DNA of 64,000 nucleotides from Athripsodes cinereus (taxonomy: Eukaryota; Arthropoda; Insecta; Trichoptera; Leptoceridae): positions 23,641,384 to 23,705,383 of the forward strand of contig OX388317.1 in NCBI GenBank assembly GCA_947579605.1, written 5' to 3'. This document shows, piece by piece, positions 42,108 through 52,999 of the stretch. Made by a program: the position numbers and the translations under genes. Below the pieces are notes generated by a model. The model had not been told where the DNA came from and searched no databases. It saw only the letters and a program-made list of their open reading frames with translations. The first letter of the stretch is position 1; every line of letters starts with the position of its first letter.

Positions 42108-44273
42108 GGCGTGGTTGTAGACACGAGAAAACAACAACAATGTGACTATGAGAAGCGACAGAATACGCTAGAACAGAACGTGATTTTAACACAACGACGA
42201 TACGACAGAGACTGATGTAATTCGCAGAAGAATAACACTACACACACAAGAAACGCGGCGTGGTTGTAGACACGAGAAAACAACAACAATGTGACTATGA
42301 GAAGCGACAGAATACGCTAGAACAGAACGTGATTTTAACACAACGACGATACGACAGAGACTGATGTAATTCGCAGAAGAATAACACTACACACACAAGA
42401 AACGCGGCGTGGTTGTAGACACGAGAAAACAACAACAATGTGACTATGAGAAGCGACAGAATACGCTAGAACAGAACGTGATTTTAACACAACGACGATA
42501 CGACAGAGACTGATGTAATTCGCAGAAGAATAACACTACACACACAAGAAACGCGGCGTGGTTGTAGACACGAGAAAACAACAACAATGTGACTATGAGA
42601 AGCGACAGAATACGCTAGAACAGAACGTGATTTTAACACAACGACGATACGACAGAGACTGATGTAATTCGCAGAAGAATAACACTACACACACAAGAAA
42701 CGCGGCGTGGTTGTAGACACGAGAAAACAACAACAATGTGACTATGAGAAGCGACAGAATACGCTAGAACAGAACGTGATTTTAACACAACGACGATACG
42801 ACAGAGACTGATGTAATTCGCAGAAGAATAACACTACACACACAAGAAACGCGGCGTGGTTGTAGACACGAGAAAACAACAACAATGTGACTATGAGAAG
42901 CGACAGAATACGCTAGAACAGAACGTGATTTTAACACAACGACGATACGACAGAGACTGATGTAATTCGCAGAAGAATAACACTACACACACAAGAAACG
43001 CGGCGTGGTTGTAGACACGAGAAAACAACAACAATGTGACTATGAGAAGCGACAGAATACGCTAGAACAGAACGTGATTTTAACACAACGACGATACGAC
43101 AGAGACTGATGTAATTCGCAGAAGAATAACACTACACACACAAGAAACGCGGCGTGGTTGTAGACACGAGAAAACAACAACAATGTGACTATGAGAAGCG
43201 ACAGAATACGCTAGAACAGAACGTGATTTTAACACAACGACGATACGACAGAGACTGATGTAATTCGCAGAAGAATAACACTACACACACAAGAAACGCG
43301 GCGTGGTTGTAGACACGAGAAAACAACAACAATGTGACTATGAGAAGCGACAGAATACGCTAGAACAGAACGTGATTTTAACACAACGACGATACGACAG
43401 AGACTGATGTAATTCGCAGAAGAATAACACTACACACACAAGAAACGCGGCGTGGTTGTAGACACGAGAAAACAACAACAATGTGACTATGAGAAGCGAC
43501 AGAATACGCTAGAACAGAACGTGATTTTAACACAACGACGATACGACAGAGACTGATGTAATTCGCAGAAGAATAACACTACACACACAAGAAACGCGGC
43601 GTGGTTGTAGACACGAGAAAACAACAACAATGTGACTATGAGAAGCGACAGAATACGCTAGAACAGAACGTGATTTTAACACAACGACGATACGACAGAG
43701 ACTGATGTAATTCGCAGAAGAATAACACTACACACACAAGAAACGCGGCGTGGTTGTAGACACGAGAAAACAACAACAATGTGACTATGAGAAGCGACAG
43801 AATACGCTAGAACAGAACGTGATTTTAACACAACGACGATACGACAGAGACTGATGTAATTCGCAGAAGAATAACACTACACACACAAGAAACGCGGCGT
43901 GGTTGTAGACACGAGAAAACAACAACAATGTGACTATGAGAAGCGACAGAATACGCTAGAACAGAACGTGATTTTAACACAACGACGATACGACAGAGAC
44001 TGATGTAATTCGCAGAAGAATAACACTACACACACAAGAAACGCGGCGTGGTTGTAGACACGAGAAAACAACAACAATGTGACTATGAGAAGCGACAGAA
44101 TACGCTAGAACAGAACGTGATTTTAACACAACGACGATACGACAGAGACTGATGTAATTCGCAGAAGAATAACACTACACACACAAGAAACGCGGCGTGG
44201 TTGTAGACACGAGAAAACAACAACAATGTGACTATGAGAAGCGACAGAATACGCTAGAACAGAACGTGATTTT
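42108..44273 (-). repeat. 5' monomer array of the LINE, 14.5 units of 149 bp
   Basis: Units start GGCGTGGTTGTAGACACG at 42108, 42257, 42406 and every 149 bp to 44194; the last is cut at 80 bp, at the target duplication. By eye the units are identical. On the LINE sense strand each contains ACATCAGTCTCTGTCG, which has the arthropod initiator-like TCAGTC. By analogy with mouse L1 monomers these may be repeated promoters. Confidence 0.93.
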
Positions 44274-44284
44274 AGCAATATTAT

Positions 44285-44498
44285 CTGTCTTGATAATAAA
44301 AATTCGAAGAATTGTGTTTCGGATAATTGTTGTTATCAATATAACGTATAAAAATTCGAACAATTGTGTTTTCTGATAATTGTGGATTCGAATAACAGCC
44401 ATTCGAATAATTGTCATTCGAAAAAAAGTTAGTTCGTACAAATGTTTTTTCGAAGAATTGTCCATTCGAATAATTGTGATTCGAATAATTTTCCTGTC
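44285..44498. mobile_element. Right arm of the foldback-like TTCGAAT element
   Basis: Units ATTCGAATAATTGTGATTCG in the orientation opposite to the left arm (38376-38560). The outer end complement is CAGGAAAATTATTCGAAT. Confidence 0.5.
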
Positions 44499-44585
44499 TC
44501 CCACAAGTGGAGTAACCAGTAAACAAACTGCACATAATAAATATATGCAATTCGTCTTCTTGAAGTATATTCCTTTGCCTTGTCG
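44499..44585 (-). repeat. SINE family A 3' part
   Basis: TCTCCCACAAGTGGAGTAAC, ACTGCACATAATAAATA and TGCAATTCGTCTTCTTG. It abuts the foldback arm. Confidence 0.6.
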
Positions 44586-44674
44586 AATTTTGGTTAGGTA
44601 ACAAGACTCACAGTCATATTATATAAGAACCTATTGTACACAAATCACTCGTTCCGAATGGAATGCCTTAAATC

Positions 44675-44906
44675 AAGGATGGCCAACCCGCGGCCTATCT
44701 ACTATACTTGTGGCCCGAGAAGCATATGCACACTTTTTTTTAAATAATAGTCGGTACAAGTATCCGATACTTTTTTGAAAGAGGTATTAAAGGTTAGGTA
44801 AATTATTAAATGTTCCATATAAAATGGAGTATATTTTGGTGCGGCCTGGTAGGAAATCTCATTTCTAAAATTTGGCCCGGCTGCTGAAAAGGGTGGCCAC
44901 CCATAT
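44675..44906. mobile_element. hAT-like MITE
   Basis: Flanked by CTTAAATC (44667-44674) and CTTAAATG (44907-44914). The ends AAGGATGGCCAACC and the complement GGGTGGCCACCC are inverted. The interior AGTCGGTACAAGTATCCG is shared with 25008-25289. Non-coding. Confidence 0.7.
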
Positions 44907-44914
44907 CTTAAATG

Positions 44915-45640
44915 AATAATAAAAGTATTGAACAGGCGGCATTTCGTCCTGATACTGAGTCCACACATCCTAAGGCACATACCTTACATAAATAAAACTA
45001 ATCCAGAAGCAGTTCATAAGAATCGAAACACCTTTCCTATATTTTCTTCTAGAACTTATTCGTTCTCTTTAATTTCAAGTTATTACATTTCATAACAGAG
45101 CACACAGAAGAAAATTAGTATTTCCATTAAACTGATGTATCCATTCGCCCCAAGGGACTCATTTATACAGTAAGATACGTGCTTAATGAACCCAAGAATT
45201 CTTTGTCTATATTCTCACTTTTCCGTTAGGACATTGCTCTCTTACTTTATCCTGCTCTCATCCTACATCTTATAAAAAGTCTTTTTTTTATTAATTCTTC
45301 ACTCTAAAAATTGATATAAATAGTATTGTATTTGATAAATGGTTTGACCACTTATTTTTGTAACGTTCCAAACTCCCTCAAAAATATGTATTTTGACTCG
45401 TTATAATTTTCAATTTTAAATCGTATATACCAAAAAAAATTATTCGACGTGTGCTTTAAAAATGTCTTCTTCTTCTTCTTCTGATATCGTATCTTGTCAA
45501 AGTGTTACTATTTTGAACAGCTTCTCAAGGAGGTGCGAGAGAGAGATTCTATTTTGTTGAGACTGAATGCGTAGTTCAAAATAGTTAAAATTAATATTCT
45601 CAATCGATGGTAAGTACTTGGTGGAAATTCATGTTAAGCT
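44915..45640. other. No gene recognised
   Basis: AT-rich, with a TTC run near 45466. Confidence 0.4.
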
Positions 45641-45770
45641 AGTTTAATTAAAACAATTTATTGTATTAAGTACTTCCTAATGACTTTATTGATAACGAGC
45701 CGGCTTTCAAGAGCTTCCACTCTCATCATCAGATGGAAGTGAAAGTACTAAATATAAGTGTTTTATTTTG
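45641..45770 (-). repeat. Hammerhead-bearing repeat
   Basis: Contains the ribozyme core at 45690-45745 with distal stem I words AAGTACTT on both sides. No protein part. Confidence 0.55.
45690..45745 (-). ncRNA. Hammerhead ribozyme, probable
   Basis: Minus strand: CTGATGA (45732-45726), an extra T, stem II GAGAG/CTCTT (one wobble), GAAA (45708-45705), an 8-base palindrome AGCCGGCT as stem III, cleavage base C (45697|45696). Proximal stem I is weak (G-U and U-A only), with six or seven further pairs (ACTTCC/GGAAGT) beyond an internal loop. Confidence 0.6.
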
Positions 45771-46940
45771 TTCAATAGTAAAAATTACATGATCGACCCA
45801 TTGGCCAATTAGGTAATTTGTTAGTATGTTTTCACTAAGCAGACAAAGTTATTGAAAATCTGTGTTTTACACATTTGTACGATACATCACTCACATGCCA
45901 TAAACTTTGAAGAATGCCGAGTAGAATAACCAAATTGAGCTTAGATTAAAGTTCATATTTAGACCAATGTCATTTGCTCGTGCAAACCACAAAGCTGATT
46001 TTCATTCACAAGAATCTAGGAATTACATTTTCATTATAAGCACAATAATAAAATTAGGCCAGTATTGTATTATCTAATAACAATAACAGACTCATATTAT
46101 CTAGTATCACCTTCACATTGATATTATTATCACTTTGTCCACTTCTCTATTGATATGACCTCCTGGTAATGATCCATATATCAACAGACTATACTAGTAA
46201 CATACATAATAATATATAGATAGAAAATCCATTTATCCTACCATCAATCTAGATATTATATTCATAATCTATATCCATCACACACACACAAGTGCCGTAT
46301 TCCTTGGGGGGCTACTACGAGCACATAGATTAATCACGGCATTATTATAATACACTGTTATTAATAACGATATTATCCCTGCCATTATATGCCATCCTGT
46401 GATTAGAATTAATCACATTGGTTGTTTATCGATTTATATAATTTGTTATTTTGGAAAAATCAAATTAATTTTCATACTTCCAGTGGCGAACAAAGTTAGT
46501 CGCTAATTTCTTCTATTTAATTGGTAAAGAGGGAAATTCTTTGTGAAAGCTGAACAAACGAAAATGTAGTCCATTATTTCCCTTTAGATAAATGAAAAAA
46601 TTATTCAAGACATTTAAATACATATTTTACAATTTAGGAATGAATAAAATAAAAAATAATAATAATATAATTAATTTTGTAACATGGTTCCTGAGAAAAT
46701 TAGCACTGCATTACTAATCTATATCGTAATTATATAACGATGTTGTTAGTTAGATCGACAAATGGTTGTAATGGGGCATTCAAAATTGAAAATTGTAAGG
46801 AAAATTTTGAGTAGGTAAAAGGCCCAAAGAAGAACACACAATACCTACGTGAGCGTATTTCAAATGGGTGTTTCAAATAAGCAAAATATTAATTTATTGC
46901 TTAAACAGAGTCGAGACAAAATGATATTGTAATGCAAGGT
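45771..46940. other. No gene recognised
   Basis: AT-rich; a short CACACACACA run near 46283. Confidence 0.4.
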
Positions 46941-47012
46941 TTTCTATTCATCATAGCCAGCGGACCAACTGTATTCAAATTGTCTTCCCCGTGTCAATTT
47001 TTATTCCTAAGA
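46941..47012 (-). repeat. SINE family A fragment
   Basis: ATAGCCAGCGGACCAACTG and TTGTCTTCCCCGTGTCAA. Confidence 0.45.
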
Positions 47013-47762
47013 AGTTAAATGAATAACTCTATAAATAAAATAAGAAGTACAGAAACACTAGGGTTCATCTTGTTTTCTCCACGTGGCTGAACAATCAAGA
47101 TGTTAAGTGATTAGAGACTTTTGGTGAACAAATTTAACATAGTTCTTCATTTGAAACAACGCTGAAAGAAGCTAATCTACAAGAATATTTCACAGAGATA
47201 AAACCTGAAAGATATATAACATTAAGGGTTATATTTCCGAATTATGTTTAGAGCTTTGGACGTCTTCTTCAAAACTAGAGTTAATTTTATAAATTAAACT
47301 ACCCACTGGTTGCCTATGGGACTATACAGAAGAGAATTACAATGGAAAATTGAGATGGAAACTTGATTAATAAAGCAAATTCCTGTTGCTTAATGAGGTT
47401 TCTAGGAGTAGCGGTCGGTTATGATGCGAGACTTGTAGAAACAATAGTAGATACTAACATGTATTACTAAAAGACACTTAGCAATAGGATTATGTACTGA
47501 GCAATGGGATAATGTTACAAAATTAACAATTTATTCTATAGTAGGAAGGTATGTTTTAGTACAAAGATATCTGAAACATTTTAAATCCCTTTTCACACAA
47601 TTTTAATCGAATCGGAGACTAATTTATTATGCAGTCAGCGATAAAGTTTTTTGCATTCACGCTGCACGACTTAGTCCGCAAAGAAAACACTTTTATTCTT
47701 TCACAGGTAGTTAGTACGGTCTGTTTAATTTTAAAACAATGGTACATCAGACCATCAAAAAG
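47013..47762. other. No gene recognised
   Basis: AT-rich; the frame 47619-48065 (-) is not family-like. Confidence 0.4.
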
Positions 47763-47900
47763 TAATTTATAAATAAATAAATAAAACTTTATTGGCATCA
47801 ATATAGTATACACGCATGTTATATGGTTACAAAAAAAATACCAGAATGCGGGCTCGCATATCCGATTTCTTTTAGCGCACCAGGAACAAATAAATTTATC
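47763..47900 (-). repeat. LINE 3' tail fragment (tentative)
   Basis: AAATAAATAAATAAAACTTT then ATTGGCATCAATATAG on the plus strand reads as a reversed simple-repeat tail and 3' UTR. A similar TTTATTGGCATTTCTAC word occurs near 19998. Confidence 0.45.
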
Positions 47901-48169
47901 AAACAAGAAAATTAAGATTTTTTTCTTTTCTGAGATGTAAGAGGGAAAATTAATTTGATAGTTTTGAGTTAAATTGTTTTTTAGTTTAAGAGTCTCACAT
48001 CGAAATTCATGACAAATATAAAATAAAATAATTTTGGAGTACAAGCATTTGCACTGAAAATTCATATAGAATAGTAAAAACCAGTCGTGTGTTTCTACAG
48101 GACCGATTGAATAAATTACGTTTTTACATTGATTGTTTTCAATTTAAATGTGTACTTTTTTTTAATATT

Positions 48170-48500
48170 TAGTAATAGTTACTATTTACTCACCACATAT
48201 TTTTTTTAAAAAAAACACTACCGGTTTCAACGCTAAGATGCGTCATTTACGAGTGTCAAACTAAACCGGTAGAGTTTTTTTTTTTAAATTATGTAGTACC
48301 TACATACATAGTAACTATTATTATTTATTGATTTGGCGGTAACGTTGTTGTAGTTTCTAAACATAATTACGAATGTTTGGAGTCAAAAAACTTTACTAAT
48401 ACCATAAAAATAATTGTGGTATTAGTAAAGTTTTTTGACTCCAAACATTCGTGATCATAGTAACTATTACTATTTTTTTTTAAATGTTTCGTAATTATCA
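48170..48500. mobile_element. Inverted-repeat element with decayed hammerhead and a perfect 34-bp hairpin
   Basis: The first half (48205-48300) has ACTACCGGTTT and AAACCGGTAG arms. On the minus strand the words ACGCATCTTAGCGT, GAAA, palindromic ACCGGT, A and GTGT form a hammerhead without its box 1 (TAAATGA for CTGATGA). The second half (48371-48450) is a perfect 34-bp hairpin with a 12-base loop. TAGTAATAGTTACTAT-like words flank both sides. Confidence 0.55.
48371..48450. repeat. Perfect hairpin, 34-bp arms
   Basis: GAATGTTTGGAGTCAAAAAA at 48371 onward is exactly complementary to the stretch ending 48450; the loop is 48405-48416. Confidence 0.95.
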
Positions 48501-49074
48501 CAAAATCAAACAAATTGAATGTTCCTATGAAATTGTTTGTAATCAATGTGCTGTAAATAATGAATAAATAAATAAATAAATGAATGTCGTATTCTATTTC
48601 AGGATACTACGATGCAACTCTTATAAAGTGTGCGAAGTGCTTTAGGTACGTTGACTGTGGGTATCTATCTATAAGGTACACCATGTATGAATTGCCACTT
48701 GAAACTTCTCAACATCCGAGCGAATTAAACACTACTTCTGAAAGCACTCTATTGTTCAAGAGAAGTTTGTCCATTATAATACCATATCAGCTGATTATGG
48801 GTAACGACAAACAATAATAATAATAATATGGAAACTGTTTTCTTGGAAGATTATCTACTTACAAAAAATAATCAAGTTATAATAATATATCTTCACAGTA
48901 AAGTTACGTATACTTTTAATGGAAATTTTCTAAATGATTTCAGACAGTTTTAATTGAATTTCTTTCATTTTACATTGTTCAATATATGTATGAATGTCTA
49001 CAAAAAAAAAAACTTGAAAATAATAAGCTCATAATAATGGTACCAACATAACATATATTTGTATTAAGGAAAGT
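48501..49074. other. No gene recognised
   Basis: AT-rich, with an AATAAATAAATAAATAAATG run near 48562; the frame at 48584 is unconvincing. Confidence 0.35.
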
Positions 49075-49245
49075 ATTTATTTTTATTTTATTTTACTTTA
49101 GAAATATACACGGCAAGAAGCCTTTTTTTACATGTTAATATAAATTAAAAAAAATATAAAGACAACAACGGCATAACCATGGGTATAAAAATAATAAGTG
49201 TCGTAAGATCAAACAGTAACCAGAGAAAATGTACATATTAAGTAT
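49075..49245 (-). repeat. Repeat family D (LINE 3' end), copy 1
   Basis: ATACACGGCAAGAAGCC, CAACAACGGCATAACCATG and GATCAAACAGTAACCAG match 61556-61705 in the same order. On the minus strand it would end in AATAAAATAAAA, a LINE-like tail. Confidence 0.6.
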
Positions 49246-49455
49246 AAATAAATATGAAGAAATATTATTTGAATTTAATGTTAACATCGTGAAACGCAAT
49301 TTTAAATTATTTAAATATAATATGTAACAATGTCTTTTGAATAAATTGAAACAAACGTAGATTAAAAAACGCGAGAGACACGTCTTTCAATTAAAGAATT
49401 CTACTAATTGTGTACCAATACTATGAATAACAAAGTCTTTTGTTTGACAAAAGTG

Positions 49456-49560
49456 TACACAACGTATACCACGTATAGCACGCCTAGCGCTTTCACCTCG
49501 AGCTTTCTTAATTGGCATCATCAGTGCTAGCCGTGCTGGTGGTATATGTACGTTGTATAC
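49456..49560 (-). ncRNA. Hammerhead ribozyme with long stem I
   Basis: Minus strand: CTGATGA (49524-49518), an extra T, a weak stem II (GCC/GGT), GAAA (49494-49491), palindromic AGCGCT, cleavage base A (49485|49484). Stem I is long: GTATACAACGTA and TATACCAC on the 5' side match GTACACAACGTATACCAC on the other, with AGCACG/CGTGC nearer the core. All box residues are canonical. Confidence 0.72.
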
Positions 49561-49762
49561 ATTTTTTTGCATACATCTTGCTGTATATATTTTTAGACGC
49601 ATAAAAATTATTCTTTTTCGGCTATTTTCGATTGATCACAGGGACTTAAAAAGTTGATGCAGTATGTTTAGGACCGGGATAAGTGTAGGTATAGTAAAAA
49701 AAAGATCTAAATGCAACAATGAAATTAAAATGGCAATAGTATTAATAAATCTATCTACATAT

Positions 49763-50165
49763 ACCATCACAAAATATCCCACAAATGGGGTAGCTAAAAG
49801 ACCAACGTCATAAAATAAACATGCAAGTTTACCTCTACGTGCAAAAAATAACAGTCGGGATGGGTGGCATATCTCATCGCTGAATTGAAGATATTATATT
49901 GGCATTGTAACCATCCCAAATTAGTGTATGTTGTGCAGGTGTGTTTTTATGTATTTATACTTGTGACGTTTTGATCGAATCAACGGTACCTATTGTGAAA
50001 TATTGTTTTGTTTTTAACTGAATCGTGTAACTATTTTTCTTATATTGTAATATTGCCCTAAAATGCCGTATGTTGTTTAATTAAATAAATAAAAATGTCT
50101 TATACGTGAGATTTTACGAGCATCTGCCTTTTAAATGACACTCGTAAACTAAAAAAAATGGATGG
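49763..50165 (-). repeat. SINE family A copy interrupted by a LINE tail fragment
   Basis: The 3' half (49763-49892: CATCACAAAATATCCCACAA, CATCGCTGAATTGAAGAT) and the 5' half (50091-50165: AAATGTCTTATACGTGAG, AATGACACTCGTAAACT) are separated by 49893-50090. That insert ends in AATTAAATAAATAA, so a plus-strand retroposon piece landed in the SINE. Confidence 0.7.
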
Positions 50166-50734
50166 GAGACCTATGTATAGTTAATTAATAGAACAATTAA
50201 GTTGGTGTTACTTAATGCAATGAAAAACAACTTTGTGACACTATTCTGACTATAAAATAAACCATAAAATCTTCAAAATTTAATTTAAAAAAATACGATT
50301 GTTATTATATACTCATTAAAACAAGGTATGCTGAAATAAATAAATTTCAGGAACAAATAAATGGACCAAATGGACTACACACGACAAAACACCAAGTATG
50401 ATCCAGCTTGTAAAAACATTTACACAATAATATTATTATCCTTTAGCGATAACATTATTCTTGAGGCACTAACAATTCCTTAACATAATGTAATGCCATA
50501 CTGACCAATTATTGTTATCGGATATACATTCTGCGATGTTATCTCATGGCAGTTAAACTATTAAACACAAATTTTCTTATAAGATACAATGTTCTTAGAT
50601 CGCATCTGTATCATTAAGATCAACAATAAGTATCAACTATTTGCACCCATCTTAATCAAATGTCTTTTATTTAGTAGAAGCGTTTTTTCAATTTTGTTCT
50701 TATGTAAAGATCATTTTTATAATATACTTTGTTA
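50166..50734. other. No gene recognised
   Basis: AT-rich; nothing supported. Confidence 0.4.
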
Positions 50735-51150
50735 TTATTTATCGTGTCGAAACCCAGAAAAAAAAACAATCAAACTGATCTCCAGTACTGTGCAAAACGC
50801 ACAGCAAGTGGAGATGCGTCAAAAATATCCTCCATAGTGCATGTGACAGGGCACAATGGACACTCCAACAAGTGTGGCATAGTCTGGGCTGCACCACAGT
50901 CACATGCTCCGGATTCGTCCTGTAGGAAGCCCCATCGTTCTCTATTGTCGCGGCAGTTTCCTACACCACATCTCAGTCGATTTAGGGTTTTCCATGTCCT
51001 AAAGTCTAGATCGCCTCCTGCAGCAAGGTGTTCTTGGGCTAGGAAAGGTTGTTCGCTTATTTGCGGATCCTCCGCCCACCTAAGTTGGCGTTCAGAGGGA
51101 GCAGGGCAAAGAAGGAACCTCCAAGCGGTGCCTCTGGAAGGTAACTAAAT
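50735..51150 (-). pseudogene. LINE C-terminal relic, uninverted relative of 33272-33833
   Basis: On the minus strand, with frame changes, RLRCGVGNCRDNREKWGF and DESGACDCGAAQTMPHLLEC precede CHVTCTMEDI and a GACACGATAAATAATAA-type end. It is the reference for the inversion at 33.3 kb. The C-x-C, H-x3-C pattern is that of Jockey-type ends. Confidence 0.75.
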
Positions 51151-51311
51151 CTTATACTCGAATGCAAACGGAATTCGAGTTGTCAAGTTACCATTTTATC
51201 ACACAAAATATGGCTTCTGTATCCTAGTCCCTTTTCCTACATATTCTTCTCCTTTTTACCTCCTCTTTCCTTTCTTTAAGATTTTTTTTATGTGAAAGTT
51301 TTATGAAATTG

Positions 51312-51452
51312 GGTTAGTTGGAAGAAATCGCGCCTCTGCGATTAACTCGCCCTCTGTATATTGATTGTATGATTGTCTTTGTTTGAAATGTATTTTTGTG
51401 TGAATTTGCTTGTTATCAATGTACAGTAAAAAATAAATAAATAAATACAAAA
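51312..51452 (+). repeat. Repeat family B, full-length copy
   Basis: GGGTTAGTTGGAAGAAATCG, GCGATTAACTCGCCCTCTG, TATATTGATTGTATG, ATCAATGTACAGTAAAAAAT and an AAATAAATAAAT tail. Confidence 0.78.
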
Positions 51453-52999
51453 AAAAATCCAATTCAAACCATTAAAATAATAAAATTGAAATTATGTAAA
51501 CAAATAAAGTGAGAGTCCTCTTTATTTTTGCGATTTTGAATTTGTAAACTGCGAGTTTATAAAACAAATATAAAACTTTGTTACTTGATTTAAAACTTAT
51601 TTTGAAATTTATTTTTCACAGTGGTGTAACGTTTCACGTGGTAAGGTAAAAAAAATAATACTTAATAGGTACATAGTTTACGGTGTATTTACACGAGTTA
51701 AAAATATTTTTTTTACCACAGATTGTATAAGAAGTAATAATGGACAAAACTTTATTATAAAATTTACGATACGTTATTTACGTTATTTTACGTGTTAACG
51801 TAATAGAAACCACTTAGTCAGCAATAAATTAGTATGGATGGAAAAGGTTTGCTTCCTTTGTGAATTTAAGAAAAAAACACTCACTTATAATATACATAAC
51901 ATGCATAGATAAATCACACATATCGAGCTAGTCCCAAATTACGATGAATCTTGTATTATGGGTACTAACACGACGATACACATTATATACAATGCACTAA
52001 ACATATACATTGAAGGACCCACCAACCACCCGGATAGCGCAGAAGCCTGAAGACTTTCATTTAACCATAAACATATATAGGTACATGAAACACCCAGACC
52101 CAGAACAGTAATAGATATATTGACGAAGTTTATCATATTTTTTTAGCTAATATTTCGTAAAAATTTGAACACGCCAATGATTCTACGCCGTAGATATTTT
52201 CATACATACAGAAAATTAATTCAACTCTCCCAGAGAACGACTGACTTTCAATACGGTTTTAAAATATTCACGACTTTGCTTTTTCATTTTTCTTTTGTTT
52301 CGTCGGCTTTTGTTTTGCATGAGAATGGAATCAGTTTTAAAATGTTTACATACATTTTGTCTCACAGTTGGTAGTGGTAGTATCTAGTTAGTATAGGTAT
52401 AGCAGTATTATGTATAATCGTTATAAAAGTTTGAATGGTTGCAGCGGAATCAACTTTATCCGCGCTAATGGCTTAGGAGTAATATTATGTATAACACATA
52501 ATATATAATATGTGAAGATAAGCTGGTTCCATACAATAACTTGAATAGTGGATTTTGCTCGAAGTGTTCGTCACACGAGGAAGGCAAATCAACCCCATTA
52601 ACATCGAATATTAATAAAATAAAAAAATATTACAAATCCTATAATGTCAAGTCAATTTTAATTTTACAAAGTAATTTAATATCCTACGAAATCGGTCGCA
52701 GACCTATACATAAAATCAAGTGATAATTTAAATACATCGTGAATTAAACTCGTTATCTAATCATGTCGCGTAATTATCACATAGTTAATGCCAAAAACAT
52801 CGAAAATAATATCCTACTTTTTGAAGAGCAAACTATTTTTAAATTTTTAAAATAAATAGACGCTCGGTTGTTAGAAAATTCTCTGCGTGAAGTCCATTAT
52901 CTCAAAGTTTCAAAATATACCTACTGTGAAGACGGTTCAAAAAGGGAAATATTATGACTTTTTTTTATTTAATTTACATTTAGAATTAAATTAAAGAAC
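51453..52999. other. No gene recognised
   Basis: AT-rich; short frames at 51939 (-), 52165 (+) and 52541 (+) show no family features. ATCATGTCGCGTAATTATC near 52760 recurs at 60737. Confidence 0.4.

Larger units (their letters stand above)
38839..44273 (-). mobile_element. Nearly intact RTE-like LINE (family A) with tandem 5' monomers
   Basis: The exact 11-bp duplication AGCAATATTAT borders the unit (38828-38838 and 44274-44284). On the minus strand it consists of 14.5 monomers of 149 bp (44273-42108), a leader (42107-41900), an endonuclease frame, an overlapping reverse transcriptase frame, a very short 3' UTR and a (TATAG)n tail. Because the duplication lies outside the monomers, the array inserted together with the LINE. 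Related decayed copies lie at 17592, 30192, 36215 and 53868. Confidence 0.9.

Noticed and set aside
42108..44273. Ordinary satellite into which the LINE inserted by chance
   Set aside because: The target duplication lies outside the array, so the array entered with the LINE.
44232..44604. Open frames of 90-107 residues in the TTCGAAT arm
   Set aside because: They arise from short repeat units and change meaning with the period; no family words.
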